Origin: Steromphala cineraria
Taxonomy: Eukaryota; Mollusca; Gastropoda; Trochida; Trochidae
NCBI GenBank assembly: GCA_916613615.1
Contig: OU744735.1
Location: 43,428,468-43,492,467, forward strand
DNA: 64,000 nucleotides
Direction of reading: 5' to 3'
The notes under the pieces are model-generated. The model searched no databases and was not told where the DNA came from. It saw only the letters and a program-made list of their open reading frames with translations. Shown here in pieces: positions 57,401-61,595 of this stretch; the stretch's first letter is position 1, and every line of letters starts with the position of its first letter. The position numbers were made by a program, and so were the translations under genes.

Positions 57401-58567
57401 CGAATACACTAACTTTATTTTACTAATACTTCAAATAGGCCTAACCAGTATGGCATCCTGCAGAATTTCAGCTTCATGCAGCTTTAACGTTTCTAATCGA
57501 AACCATTTCTTTATGGAAGAGAAAAAAGTGATGCGATAAAAGGGGGAGACGAGAAAAACGAAAGGCCCATTTCAGAATAATGAGTTAAGTAAGTTATCGA
57601 TTTAGAATCATCATAAAGATGAACGATCCAAGTTTTCTAATTAAAATTGCTTTTTATCACAGTTCACCCACACTCGACCCGACTCCATGTTAATTTTTAC
57701 TAGAAAGGTTTATGAAACTTAAGGAAAACAAGAGTTTAATTAATGACATGTATATAAAAATTAACTTTAAATGAAATAACAATCTAGATTATTCCGGTAA
57801 CTAATACACCTATCTAATATATAGGGCAGTTTACCAACAAGATATACGGCATTTTCAGGATTTCAAAAAAAATCATGATAGATTACAATCATTCATGAAT
57901 ATGCTTATAAGAATGTACAAGCATAAATCTTTTGAAAACATTTGAATCAGTATTGTTGACATGTGATAAATCATAGTGATACTAGCCTACACGTTGTCTT
58001 GTTAGCAAAAAATGTTGTAAAGAAAACACTTCATGTTCTATAACAGTCTAAGTAAACCTAGCGGGTATTATTGAGGCTAGGTTTACTAAGACTGCTTCTA
58101 TAATGCCGCCCCTTTCCGATTAAAATTGACCGCACCATGCGGTAAAAAATGAAAGAAAAGTTATCTCGGAGAATGAACTTAACCCAGGATATCCTCTTCG
58201 TCAGAAGTTATTCCGGATGGATTAAGTTCGAACCCCGATTTTTACACTTTACTTTTATTCCTAGGAGCACGGACTATTTAAATCGGACTTAATGCCGCCC
58301 ATTATGCCCTTATGATTTCAGCTAACTTCTGAAATAGACAAGAGAGCATATCAGCCCCTACGACTAAAATTTATTCAAAGGAAAACCATTCTCATGAAAT
58401 AAACAATATCTCGAATGCATACCTTCAATATATGTTTTGAACTTGTTTTCTGCTTCAGTGTCCATTGAGCTCTGAGTTTTGACAACATTGAAGTCAAAGA
58501 CGCTTCCATCCAGATTGAAAACCGCGATGAAGAGTCCCTTTCCTTGTTCCAGGTTGTATGTGCTGTC
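16606..58567 (-). CDS. CEMIP/TMEM2-like protein with WSC and three C-type lectin domains (33 exons, 5' partial)
   Basis: Role: by family, CEMIP and TMEM2 proteins degrade or mediate degradation of hyaluronan at the cell surface or outside; WSC and CTLD modules bind glycans. Seen: 33 exons with GT-AG borders and matching phases from 58567 to 16606 give 4,314 nt, ~1,437 codons plus stop. Residues counted from the first codon in view: ILEI/GG domain 1-107; CEMIP body 108-928 (landmarks SWKTGDKIIVASTDF, EVGLLTRTI, CYEYDAKD, YGGHVK, AAHIENVELVNMGQQ, LHLHMCDEV, KGHSIFMEDS, KNSLFIGETANVG, FRDYDGSVTG, VRLGLCFPKDS, GRAYFWDKSRGLLF); Thr/Pro linker 929-972; WSC 975-1066; CTLD1 ~1072-1205; CTLD2 ~1211-1311; CTLD3 ~1312-1437. 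Missing: start codon, signal peptide and G8 domain (beyond 64000), and the second GG domain known at the C-terminus of vertebrate CEMIP. No membrane span in view. Substrate and activity are inference. Confidence 0.93.
16806..17190. repeat. intronic tandem repeat abutting the last acceptor
   Basis: Phrases TTCAAACAGTTTGGTTCAAA, CATCAGATCAAGGCAG and 'ATCCTACAATGC' recur four to five times with ~60- and ~115-bp spacing. The rightmost copy runs to within five bases of the AG of the terminal exon. Confidence 0.85.
17336..17600. mobile_element. MITE with CAGTCTAAGTAAAC ends and 10-bp target duplication, copy 1
   Basis: 265 bp; ends CAGTCTAAGTAAACCTAGCC and the inverted counterpart ending TTTACTTAGACTG; flanked by GTGAATTCCC on both sides (17326-17335, 17601-17610). 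A 9-10-bp duplication points to a Mutator-like transposase. No ORF. Confidence 0.88.
17680..18024. mobile_element. TTAA MITE, AGGGGCAGTAGCACG family, copy 1
   Basis: 345 bp. Ends AGGAGCAGTAGCACG and the inverted TGCTCCTGTTCCT, flanked by TTAA at 17676-17679 and 18025-18028. Other copies: 20966-21315, 30829-31010, 33869-34211, 40674-41029, 41640-41892. Confidence 0.85.
18413..18445. repeat. poly-G run, ~33 bases
   Basis: Uninterrupted G tract in the intron before the terminal exon pair, on the plus strand (poly-C in the transcript). Confidence 0.9.
18555..18649 (-). CDS. exon: CTLD3, middle
   Basis: Phase 2 to 1. GDSDILTIESEQEATKANNY then VHAQESTIYHIG; 'LxTIESxxE' strand typical of CTLDs, and YHIG in the WIGL position. 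Confidence 0.9.
19217..19301 (-). CDS. exon: CTLD3, N-terminal part
   Basis: Phase 1 to 2, donor GTGAGT. EWKLSGDTCYLYKGDSIAKM then TEARALCQ: Cys-Tyr and 'AxALC' helix. Confidence 0.9.
19302..20508. other. intron between CTLD2 and CTLD3
   Basis: No further exon needed by phase. A stretch near 19380-19640 has phrases that repeat in inverted form (TGTACGCCTGGA and TCCAGGCGTACA), so a small fold-back element is likely there. Confidence 0.5.
20509..20583 (-). CDS. exon: CTLD2, C-terminal part
   Basis: Phase 1 to 1. MLEYANMYKKKSTFISKEYG then VVCELG; only the last Cys (VVCE) of the fold is plain. Confidence 0.85.
20966..21315. mobile_element. TTAA MITE, AGGGGCAGTAGCACG family, copy 2
   Basis: Right end ACGTGCTACTGCCCCT followed by TTAA (21316-21319); left end eroded (CGGGCAGTACAAC). 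Ends only 27 bases from the donor of the CTLD2 middle exon. Confidence 0.8.
21342..21426 (-). CDS. exon: CTLD2, middle, diverged
   Basis: Phase 0 to 1, donor GTGAGT. AEVLKHVFVYGEDKDYWTDD then VDTDDKVL. Acid-rich, no WIGL motif. The acceptor borders a tandem array. Confidence 0.85.
21427..22040. repeat. intronic tandem array carrying acceptor-like units
   Basis: Units of CCTGCAACACAATAACACT, ATGGTCTTTTATCCTTCA and AATGTTAACCCTTATCCTG alternate, with larger blocks repeating at ~200 and ~140 bp. On the gene strand the units read ...TGTGTTACAG or ...GTGTTGCAG, the same as the true acceptor GGTGTTACAG at 21427. Confidence 0.85.
22417..22738 (+). mobile_element. tRNA-derived SINE, plus strand
   Basis: Head shows pol III A-box-like GTGTAGTGGCTAGCATG (~22429) and a perfect B box GGTTCGAATCC (22470-22480). 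The tail GCGCTTTGAGC ... GCGCAATATAAGTAC then ATTATTATC is like the LINE-related tail of V-SINE/L2-mobilised SINEs. Confidence 0.85.
23025..23170 (-). CDS. exon: CTLD2, N-terminal part
   Basis: Phase 1 to 0. ACGQNDAGKKFSNGKCYAVI, NTKMNKLNARYACYTRMGKL, VKVNSNNE. Starts like CTLD1 (CGxNDxGxKxxNxxCY), indicating duplication. Confidence 0.9.
23593..23694 (-). CDS. exon: CTLD1, C-terminal part
   Basis: Phase 1 to 1. LQQNTIYRWNDRAIGSKFKG then LCESDVGSSAPAG. WND is present but the Cys usually just after it is absent. Confidence 0.9.
23755..23935. repeat. degenerate TTAGGG-like repeat
   Basis: Run of GGGGTTAAGG, GGGTTAGGGG and GGGTTTAAGG, a purine-rich, telomere-like strand with irregular spacing, inside the CTLD1 intron. 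Confidence 0.7.
24305..24467 (-). CDS. exon: CTLD1, middle (WFGLND)
   Basis: Phase 0 to 1. DNVEIYLRDNPADVWFGLND, IDTEGTKKYVDGTTDTTFD. 'WxGLND...EG...xDG' is the CTLD hallmark. Donor GTCAGT. Confidence 0.92.
25122..25285 (-). CDS. exon: CTLD1, N-terminal part
   Basis: Phase 1 to 0. VPSALPTCGENDSGAKINNR, CYQITDTAETFTGAQRDCVK, LGANLATITSQSIQ: Cys-Tyr start, 'AxxxC' helix and 'LATIxSxxxQ' of C-type lectins. Confidence 0.93.
25365..25745 (-). repeat. ~75-bp tandem repeat of the WSC exon's 3' end and donor
   Basis: Six copies, counting the true one, of the gene-strand phrase CTACTCCACAGGAATAG then GTATACTTACTT, spaced 65-78 bp (plus-strand TACCTATTCC at ~25374, 25437, 25513, 25586, 25664, 25740). 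Each includes exon-like sequence, a GTAWRC-type donor and ~45 nt of intron. Confidence 0.9.
25742..25917 (-). CDS. exon: WSC domain, second half
   Basis: Phase 2 to 1, donor GTAAAC. CYQRNYAYAGMNNGRYCSCG, NYYGALGEAEGECTKDCPGQ, KKCGESRRNTVYSTGI: the full WSC cysteine set, 'YAGxxxGxxCxCG...C...CPG...CG...VYxTG'. Its 3' end and donor are tandemly repeated downstream. Confidence 0.95.
26381..26486 (-). CDS. exon: WSC domain, first half
   Basis: Phase 1 to 2. SSEKGCYHDNPLYMDLPHSM, VELSSSLTVNACVTR; 'GCYxDxxxxRxL...MTVexC' opening of WSC. Confidence 0.88.
26570..26898 (-). mobile_element. TTAA MITE, AGGGACYATTC family, copy 1
   Basis: Right end GCTTGAATAGTCCCT then TTAA (26899-26902). Shares 'TGAGCGATACACTTTATTCT' and 'GAAGAGGAGCATATTTACAA' with the reverse strand of 36285-36490. 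Left limit uncertain. Confidence 0.7.
26915..26996 (-). CDS. exon: Pro/Ala/Thr linker
   Basis: Phase 0 to 1, donor GTGAGT. GYGAPAIPPKYTAAAVTPTC then PSSEPST. A MITE end with TTAA lies 13-16 nt into the following intron. Confidence 0.8.
27128..27212. repeat. hairpin element related to the 47-bp array
   Basis: CATCCTGCTGCATCAGCGTA ... TACGCTAATGTAGCAGGATG, arms ~28 bp. The left arm is the first half of the 47-bp unit at 58.7-59.0 and 61.2-61.5 kb. A third trace is at 23470-23540 (reverse strand). Confidence 0.8.
27700..28135 (-). repeat. ~430-bp dispersed element, copy 2 (reverse)
   Basis: Reverse complement of 9470-9900; shares long unbroken stretches. A 104-codon frame at 27556-27870 runs across the edge of it and is accidental. 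Confidence 0.8.
28458..28508 (-). CDS. exon: Thr/Pro linker
   Basis: 51 nt, phase 0 to 0, donor GTGAGT. TTTTIPTIPTCKTGSGV: a mucin-like linker that replaces the second GG domain of vertebrate CEMIP. Confidence 0.75.
28540..28830. repeat. ~42-bp intronic tandem repeat, five to six units
   Basis: Unit TTGATAATATAAACTGAATG + AAGTTGCAGTAAAATGTTCTCA. Begins ~30 bases upstream of the acceptor of the 51-nt linker exon. Confidence 0.85.
28939..29101 (-). CDS. exon: end of CEMIP body
   Basis: Phase 2 to 0. LLFVHGIGQLDEINKEKCPG, RECLKMTIKRTGSTTPIDCY, DDAYGDGTYNKTAD; the Cys pattern follows 'FCSMKGCERIKIKA...DCTATAYP'. The family homology stops here. Confidence 0.9.
29517..29750. mobile_element. CAGTCTAAGTAAAC MITE, copy 2
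   Basis: 234 bp, inverted ends as in 17336-17600, flanked by GATATTAAC on both sides (29508-29516 and 29751-29759). The nearer flank begins 4 nt into the intron after the exon ending at 29764. Confidence 0.88.
29764..29931 (-). CDS. exon: CEMIP body, VRLGLCFP
   Basis: Phase 2 to 2, donor GTAGGT. YDYVRLGLCFPKDSVFTITG, then DLDADTTGRAYFWDKSRG; 'DWIRVGLCYPRGTTF...YYWDEDSG'. A MITE was inserted with its target duplication starting 4 nt into the intron. Confidence 0.93.
29932..30828. other. intron, nothing recognised
   Basis: No exon is required here by phase. AT-rich, no repeat of known type. Confidence 0.5.
30829..31010. mobile_element. TTAA MITE, AGGGGCAGTAGCACG family, truncated copy 3
   Basis: Left end TTAA (30825-30828) then AGGGGTAGTAGCACG; sequence leaves the family after 'GGTGTTCACACAAA' near 31010. 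Confidence 0.75.
31136..31241 (-). CDS. exon: CEMIP body, NYSYTVYF
   Basis: Phase 1 to 2, donor GTAGGT. GIRKDNYLVLKNYSYTVYFN then GSAPKEMSITYENLHR; the 'x-KGYTIHWDQTAPAELAIWL' segment. Confidence 0.9.
32167..32269 (-). CDS. exon: CEMIP body after the 48-bp array
   Basis: Phase 0 to 1. ALFEGENGVFKSRDSNYAIS then LRRDDRPEDILSLSG; equals the region 'YIQAYKTSNLRMKIIKNDFP...LYLEG'. Confidence 0.88.
32400..33617 (-). repeat. 48-bp tandem repeat built on a 5' splice site, ~25 units
   Basis: Gene-strand unit: CATGAATACGCTAGG (last 15 nt of the exon) + GTAGGTCTGCTTGTGG + CTGTGAAGTTTCAATAC. Every unit keeps the donor CTAGG|GTAGGT and, being 16 codons long without stops, keeps frame with the exon (381 open codons). 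Repeat peptide is EYARVGLLVAVKFQYH. Units differ by few bases (GCC/ACC, GTA/CAA). Confidence 0.97.
33602..33817 (-). CDS. exon: CEMIP body, DYDGSVTG; donor seeds the 48-bp repeat
   Basis: Phase 0 to 0. FTTNWVFQGNASVGEW, ASFRDYDGSVTGTAGSQIV, CLRRESWGNLTVCPHEYAR. 'FxDxDGSVTGxxGS' is diagnostic. Last 15 nt (CATGAATACGCTAGG) and the donor GTAGGT are the start of the 48-bp repeat unit; the next exon also begins in phase 0. Confidence 0.93.
33869..34211. mobile_element. TTAA MITE, AGGGGCAGTAGCACG family, copy 4
   Basis: 343 bp, ends AGGGGCAGTAGCACG and GTGCTACTGCCCCT, TTAA at 33865-33868 and 34212-34215. Fills nearly the whole intron between two CEMIP-body exons. Confidence 0.9.
34262..34457 (-). 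CDS. exon: CEMIP body, G-x-Q-x-YQGPVYL
   Basis: Phase 2 to 0, donor GTAAGT. GEALQGFEFYQGPVYLTNSF, FDKFEHKW, GAVSFKREATYPSAPNSG, LKNITFGFCDS; parallels 'RGIQLYDGPINIQNCTFRKF'. Confidence 0.92.
34580..34770. repeat. GGATCC-ended G-rich element
   Basis: GGCGGGTCCTGGATTTTTGA ... poly-G(~22) ... AGGATCCGCC; second copy of the type at 15196-15368. Confidence 0.6.
34899..35048 (-). CDS. exon: CEMIP body, KNSLFIGE
   Basis: Phase 2 to 2, donor GTAAGT. IADAPRSIASARSDP, HIKNSLFIGETANVG, FNRSMAFNDA. 'KNSLFxGExxNVG' is a signature of the family. Confidence 0.93.
35390..35775. repeat. intronic dispersed repeat, unclassified
   Basis: Contains CCCCTGAGGACGCTGGAC and 'CCATGCCATAAGC', close to the 3' end of the 45.7-50.2 kb element (GCGCCATGACATAAGC). 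Start shares 'TTGGCTCTGTAGCTC' with ~27030. Identity beyond that unknown. Confidence 0.45.
35873..35938 (-). CDS. exon: CEMIP body, FKNRNQNVW
   Basis: Phase 2 to 2, donor GTAAGT. AFKNRNQNVWTKSGSLVMDH then FT, matching 'AYKNQDHGAWLRGGDVWLDSCRF'. Confidence 0.9.
36285..36500 (+). mobile_element. TTAA MITE, AGGGACYATTC family, copy 2
   Basis: TTAA at 36281-36284 then AGGGACCATTCGAGC. Runs with the reverse strand of 26570-26898 and seems interrupted at its right side by the fold-back element at 36524. Confidence 0.65.
36524..37150. repeat. ~620-bp fold-back element
   Basis: Left arm begins CAAGCACTTGGGGCATGGGT, AACAAGGCTTTCCAACC; right arm is its inverse, GGTTGGAAAGCCTTGTT ... ACCCATGCCC. Complementarity continues to a centre near 36820-36840 (TGTCAAAAGGTC against GACCTTTTGACA). 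No ORF of note. Confidence 0.85.
37305..37450 (-). CDS. exon: CEMIP body, with triplicated acceptor
   Basis: Phase 0 to 2. RGLRTDGRLANKDDPNGRRE, NAFIPIIFSNNPRTG, then SYMKG; donor GTAGGT. Two further copies of its acceptor and first 39 nt lie upstream (37521-37560, 37630-37670). Confidence 0.9.
37405..37740 (-). repeat. ~110-bp tandem triplication of a splice acceptor and exon start
   Basis: CATCCTTGTTGGCAAGGC at 37411, 37521 and 37630. Each copy on the gene strand has a T-rich tract, TTTGCAG-type acceptor and then CGAGGTCTTCRAACTGACGG. In the two outer copies the exon-like part is followed by GTAAAG. Confidence 0.93.
37840..38010 (-). mobile_element. tRNA-derived SINE, minus strand
   Basis: On the minus strand: A-box-like GGGTTAGCGCGTTCGG and B-box-like GGTTTGAATCCC (37958-37969), with the tRNA-like head GAGGTAGGCGGG at ~38010. 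The body is a non-tRNA segment of unknown family. Confidence 0.7.
38555..38701 (-). CDS. exon: CEMIP body, GFWYI
   Basis: Phase 0 to 0, donor GTAAGT. NVGFWYIAAEKPLGPSG, then QFENNTAHSNKG; matches 'GFWFIFHHVPTGPS...NNRAHSN'. Confidence 0.92.
38947..39016 (-). CDS. exon: CEMIP body, SYWLTHP and NNVAAGS
   Basis: Phase 2 to 0, donor GTAAGT. ALASYWLTHPVNYIRNNVAA then GSD; equals the 'STFWxxNPNNNLIN-AAAGS' block. Confidence 0.92.
39040..39460. repeat. intronic hairpin-rich repeat
   Basis: GAGAGACTGAG occurs twice, CACTGAGTGTGATATCACT and GAGTGTGATATCACTGCGCC follow, then ACTCGTGAAAATA. Shares the ACTCGTGAAAATA/TGATGAGAT words with the 4.5-kb hairpin family, so a distant relative. Confidence 0.5.
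39643..39683 (-). CDS. 41-nt micro-exon of CEMIP body
   Basis: Acceptor GATTCATCAG, donor GTATGT. Reads GILPGGENQITAL plus two bases. Phase 0 to 2 is exactly what the neighbours require, and GILPGGENQ... sits where CEMIP has GYIP-x-PRQDC. Found by phase, so moderately certain. Confidence 0.65.
40309..40491 (-). CDS. exon: CEMIP body, GHSIFMEDS
   Basis: Phase 0 in. ASDNVCYQTKGHSIFMEDSA, EQWNIIDGNLVIGTRHGSHL, LTDMKKEW. The frame hits TAA at ~40298, so the 3' end is either at 40309 (donor GTTTCC) or 40348 (donor GTCAAC); both are phase 0 and both are weak donors. Confidence 0.82.
40674..41029. mobile_element. TTAA MITE, AGGGGCAGTAGCACG family, copy 5
   Basis: 356 bp, ends intact, TTAA at 40670-40673 and 41030-41033. 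Best-preserved copy. Confidence 0.92.
41640..41892. mobile_element. TTAA MITE, AGGGGCAGTAGCACG family, truncated copy 6
   Basis: Only the inner part and the end AAAACGTGCTACCGCCCCT are kept; left end absent. Confidence 0.75.
42140..42690. repeat. ~550-bp dispersed element
   Basis: Starts CCCATCTTCCCACGGCAAAG and AAACGTATCGAGC; ends AACTTTTTCGTTTCGCCCGT, GACGTTGTGAAGATGG. The 15404-15515 copy holds the same two ends fused. No ORF. Confidence 0.6.
42850..44940. repeat. 42-bp satellite, ~45 units, interrupted once
   Basis: Unit AAATGTTGTATAATATCTGT + GACACCTTGTATCATATATGTG. Subtypes with small deletions recur as blocks (44019-44237 and 44219-44452 are near-identical). 42979-43165 interrupts it. 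Begins within the first ~10 intron bases after the donor at 44953. Confidence 0.95.
42979..43165. repeat. insertion of the GTGCAATACGGAAT hairpin element in the satellite
   Basis: ACTCATGTAATCTTAGGATA, GGGTGCAATACGGAATACG, ATTCCGTATTGCACTCCAG and 'CACGCCTGCCGGTTCTAC' match 61028-61132 and 63520-63624. Confidence 0.8.
44953..45071 (-). CDS. exon: CEMIP body, HLH-x-C and SRC-x-TIHG
   Basis: Phase 1 to 0, donor GTGAGA. SYGLHLHMCDEVAGTYFRHN, SIHKCHSRCITIHGSDKAE, the parallel-beta-helix (PbH1) turn with conserved His residues. Its donor directly touches the 42-bp satellite. Confidence 0.93.
45432..45504 (-). CDS. exon: CEMIP body, AAHIENVEL
   Basis: Phase 0 to 1, donor GTGAGT. MLKGFVAAHIENVELVNMGQ then QKFVG; matches 'GFKAAHLEGTELKHMGQQ'. 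Confidence 0.92.
45695..50165. mobile_element. ~4.5-kb repeat-laden element with AGCTCACCTT/AAGGTGAGCT ends
   Basis: Starts AGCTCACCTTAAAATG and ends GTAAAGGTGAGCT, a 10-bp terminal inverted repeat. Right third holds nine ~156-bp repeats (48640-50050; landmark GGCGGCCATCTTGGATTCTC) followed by a (GACG)n-type tract (50055-50120) and GCGCCATGACATAAGCTCAC. Single degenerate copies of the same unit stand at ~45760, ~45920 and ~47230. 47440-47930 and 48005-48375 are a diverged duplication. No transposase seen. Confidence 0.65.
50314..50512. mobile_element. palindromic MITE, GGGCGGTATTCT ends
   Basis: ~200 bp; GGGCGGTATTCTTAAAAGG and TTTTTATAGAATACCGCCC ends; interior made of ACTTAAGT repeats in both senses, so it folds on itself. 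Confidence 0.85.
51077..51261 (-). CDS. exon: CEMIP body, EVGLLTR and GGHVK
   Basis: Phase 1 to 0. HPFEYMHFGEITENVDEM, AEVGLLTRTIKIEGVMED, SCYEYDAKDT, EDTYGGHVK. Donor GTTGGT is weak but the join to the next exon is exact by family alignment (GGHIKF-AAH). Confidence 0.9.
51889..51993 (-). CDS. exon: CEMIP body, VASTDF segment
   Basis: Phase 1 to 1, donor GTAAGT. DKIIVASTDFDWEQVEEFSL then LDCTDCDENEVKLD; aligns with the CEMIP 'IASTDYSMYQAEEF...C..C' stretch. Confidence 0.92.
51994..53280. other. intron between CEMIP exons, left part
   Basis: No exon required. Around 52555-52900 two phrases recur in inverted form (CTCTGTTCTATTAC and GTAATAGAACAGAG; CAAGTCAAGAAATGTTGA and TCAACATTTCATGACTTG), so a fold-back element of ~330 bp is present. 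Confidence 0.55.
53285..54692. mobile_element. ~1.4-kb element bounded by AGGTCTTCAAG / CTTGAAGACCT
   Basis: Opens ACTTAGGTCTTCAAGATTCC and closes (AAT)5 CCGGACGATAACAATAGG then the hairpin TCTTCAGACTTTCGTCTTGAAGACCTAAT. This closing motif is one I associate with bivalve dispersed repeats. No coding frame of use. Confidence 0.55.
54702..54929 (-). CDS. exon: post-GG region into CEMIP body
   Basis: Phase 1 to 1, donor GTACGT. Begins GDTSTTKEQYVANP and ends ISLNDDVTSWKTG, the conserved entry (L-x-D-x-V-x-SWK-x-GD) to the right-handed helical body. Confidence 0.9.
54930..56105. other. intron, nothing recognised
   Basis: No repeat or exon signal beyond the flanking splice sites. Confidence 0.5.
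56106..56279 (-). CDS. exon: ILEI/GG domain, second half
   Basis: Phase 1 to 1. VPTGKVLAVAVNSD, then ETLESVGGIDR and QGQEAFAFITKKG, matching the 'GRxxxLAVxDE...LGS...SWAFIGxKG' pattern of GG domains. Confidence 0.9.
56700..56900. repeat. ~200-bp palindromic element
   Basis: ACATCTTCCTAAGCAGAGCC and GGCTCTGCTTAGGAAGATGT at the ends; GCCAGTTTCCAAACTGTCAT against ATGACAGTTTGGAAACTGGC; short loop near 56790. Confidence 0.9.
58044..58094. mobile_element. 51-bp minimal CAGTCTAAGTAAAC hairpin, copy 3
   Basis: CAGTCTAAGTAAACCTAGC joined almost directly to GCTAGGTTTACTAAGACTG; flanked by TTCTATAA at 58036-58043 and 58096-58103. Both ends of the MITE with the inside lost. Confidence 0.8.
58423..58567 (-). 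CDS. exon: ILEI/GG domain, first half
   Basis: Acceptor TTTGTTTAG, phase 0 in, phase 1 out (donor GTATGC). Encodes DSTYNLEQGKGLFIAVFNLD followed by GSVFDFNVV; the GKGLFIAVFNLDGSV core is the ILEI/FAM3 GG-domain strand seen in CEMIP. First exon of the gene inside the window. Confidence 0.88.
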
Positions 58568-58654
58568 CTAAACAAATATGTTTAAGGTCTCAATAAGCTT
58601 TTAACTGGTACACTTTGGTTTCAATGTTGTACAAATTTGTGTGAATTCGACGCT

Positions 58655-59040
58655 TATTGCATCCTGCTACATCAGCGTATATGTCTCCGCTAATGCTACA
58701 ACCTATCATCCTGCTACATCAGCGTATATGTCTCCGCTAATGCTACAACCTATCATCCTGCTACATCAGCGTATATGTCTCCGCTAATACTACAACCTAT
58801 CATCCTGCTACATCAGCGTATATGTCTCCGCGTTATGCTACAACCTATCATCCTGCTACATCAGCGTATATGTCTCCGCTAATGCTACAACCTATCATCC
58901 TGCTACATCAGCGTATATGTCTCCGCTAATGCTACAACCTATCATCCTGCTACATCAGCGTATATGTCTCCGCTAATGCTACAACCTATCATCCTGCTAC
59001 ATCAGCGTATATGTCTCCGCTAATGCTACAACCTATCATC
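58655..59040. repeat. 47-bp tandem array, ~8 units
   Basis: Unit CATCCTGCTACATCAGCGTA + TATGTCTCCGCTAATGCTACAACCTAT. Two marked variants (CTAATAC, GTTATGC) occur once each. Confidence 0.95.
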
Positions 59041-59133
59041 CAACCTCGTCCCCAGTGCTGATCGTCTATCATAAAGGCTCGATACACGGAGAGACGTAAC
59101 AGCACTGTGAGGAGTTTGCCTATCATCCTGCTA

Positions 59134-59490
59134 CATAGAGGATATCTGTCTTTTCTTGACTAATACCATGTTTATCTCATCGAGTGAGGTAGAAAGGTTA
59201 TATTTTCACGAGTGGCGCAGCCACGAGTGAAAATATTTAACTTTGTACCTCACGAGATGAGATTAACATGATATTTGTCAAGAATTGACAGATATTCTAT
59301 TTATTATATGATGAAATCCTACTAATTACGTCCAAAAAAGGTCAATTTCATGTTGAGCGGCCGCTTGGAAGAGCCCGTCACCGCGGTAACAGTGTGACGT
59401 CATAGGAGAATTCATGACGTCAGACCATTGTTACATGACGTCAAACTCTTGAACTTGACGTCACTAGAGTGGTGATAAAGGTTATCGCCA
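59134..59490. repeat. hairpin element with four TGACGTCA sites, copy 2
   Basis: As 4541-4915, with the octamers within 59394-59464. Confidence 0.8.
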
Positions 59491-61595
59491 CTGTAGCCAG
59501 ATAGAGGGTTTATTTCACTGATAGAACAGAGTATCTCACCCTCATTCATGTAATAAATCAGCGTATTCGGTACTTGCGGAATTTAGAGTTACCGTTCCTG
59601 ATTAGAGTTATCCGCCCTTGGTAGCAGGTATGTGCGCTCTGGACTCGTTGACGTTACCGTCATTGGCCGCGCAAAAAACGAAATAGTGGCTTTGTGTAAA
59701 TGTGATTATTTGCCGGGTTTTTATCATTGGTGATCAATGAATGTATTTTATGCTTGAGTATGTAATTCTTCACATTTCTTTGATATAATATATTATTTCT
59801 AATGCATTTAATTGAGTTTATTTCTTAAACGGGTCCGGTATATATCTTTTTGATAATTCTGTTTATGATGTGCTAATTGATCATTGATGCAAATGTGAAA
59901 ATAATCATACTATCTCAAGGCAAACAAATTGGACATAAGTATCTTTTTATGGATAAAACATTTTATTCAGTAATTTATTAATAACAAATACTTCACATTT
60001 AATTTAAGTGTACAAAATTAGTAGAAATGAACAGTTTTGATTGGTAAAATTACGCACCTCACTTCTCTAAGAGATGAATTATATATATCAGTCATGCCAT
60101 TAGAGTACAAATATGATAAAACAAAACCTCTGTTGTTGTTAAAGTGTAGGGTTTGATTGACAATTCTTTGTAGAAAAAGCTTTTTGAATAGATTTTTTGT
60201 TTGTCAAAAGAACTTAAAGTTTTCGAATGAGTATCCCCCTTCTTTGGCGGGAAATGTAGGCTAAAGATACTCATTCAGTCGGGGTTTAAGTACACATACT
60301 TTTTTAAATTTTTTCAAAGATTTTAAAAGTTTTCAGAAGTTCAAGGAAGGTAAATATGATTTGTTTTTGATTCCATTGACATTCGGTATGTGAAAACAGA
60401 AAATATTTTACGACGATTAATTTGTAAGGGAATTTGTCAGTTTGTATTAACTCGTCACTGTTTTGTGCCGCGGTTTAACAATATTTTCCCTTTAAACGGC
60501 TTAACTTAATGTCTTCTCAATTCTAAAATGTTTTGACACAGATAGATACTACAAGCTAACCCTCAATATGTAATTATTAGGTTAAATAACTTGTGTGTGA
60601 ATGCGTATCGTAAGGGACAGTCCTCTCGGCGTATTTTCGGAGGAAACAAAATTCGAGAATATTCCCCTGCTATATTATTACATGATTATTTCGCACTTAT
60701 TGTCGTATATGTTAGTGATGGTAGCATGTTCGTTGTTCTAGATTTAACAATTTGACTTAGAATCAAATGCATCACTACTTCTTCTTGAATCGATTCGTTT
60801 ATACAAAAATAACCCGATAGGACTGTCTTTCCCCGACACAATATTTTCAAGCAAACAACGCTATTATTTATAAACTCAAATTAATGAACATTGACCATAT
60901 TAATTGATGGAATAGTCTTTAGAATACGTTTATGAATGGAAACAAATAAGACCACCTTCATCACAAATAAAAAATAAATTTTGCAAAACAATGAAGATTT
61001 TTTAGCGTACTGCAGATAAAGAATATACTCATGTAATCTTATGATAGTAATACAAGGGTGCAATACGGAATACGTCTTCAAATTCCGTATTGCACTCCAG
61101 AATCCGTATTGCACGCCTGCCGGTTCTACAACTGAAAACCGTTTCGAATACGTTGCGTCAGCCTGCTACAACACCAAATTTGTCATTTTTATAGGCCTAA
61201 GTATCGTTTATCTATCATCCTGCTACATCAGCGTATATGTCTCCGCTAATACTACAACCTATCATCCTGCTACATCAGCGTATATGTCTCCGCGTTATGC
61301 TACAACCTATCATCCTGCTACATCAGCGTATATGTCTCCGCTAATGCTACAACCTATCATCCTGCTACATCAGCGTATATGTCTCCGCTAATGCTACAAC
61401 CTATCATCCTGCTACATCAGCGTATATGTCTCCGCTAATGCTACAACCTATCATCCTGCTACATCAGCGTATATGTCTCCGCTAATGCTACAACCTATCA
61501 TCCAACCTCGTCCCCAGTGCTGATCGTCTATCATAAAGGCTCGATACACGGAGAGACGTAACAGCACTGTGAGGAGTTTGCCTATCATCCTGCTA

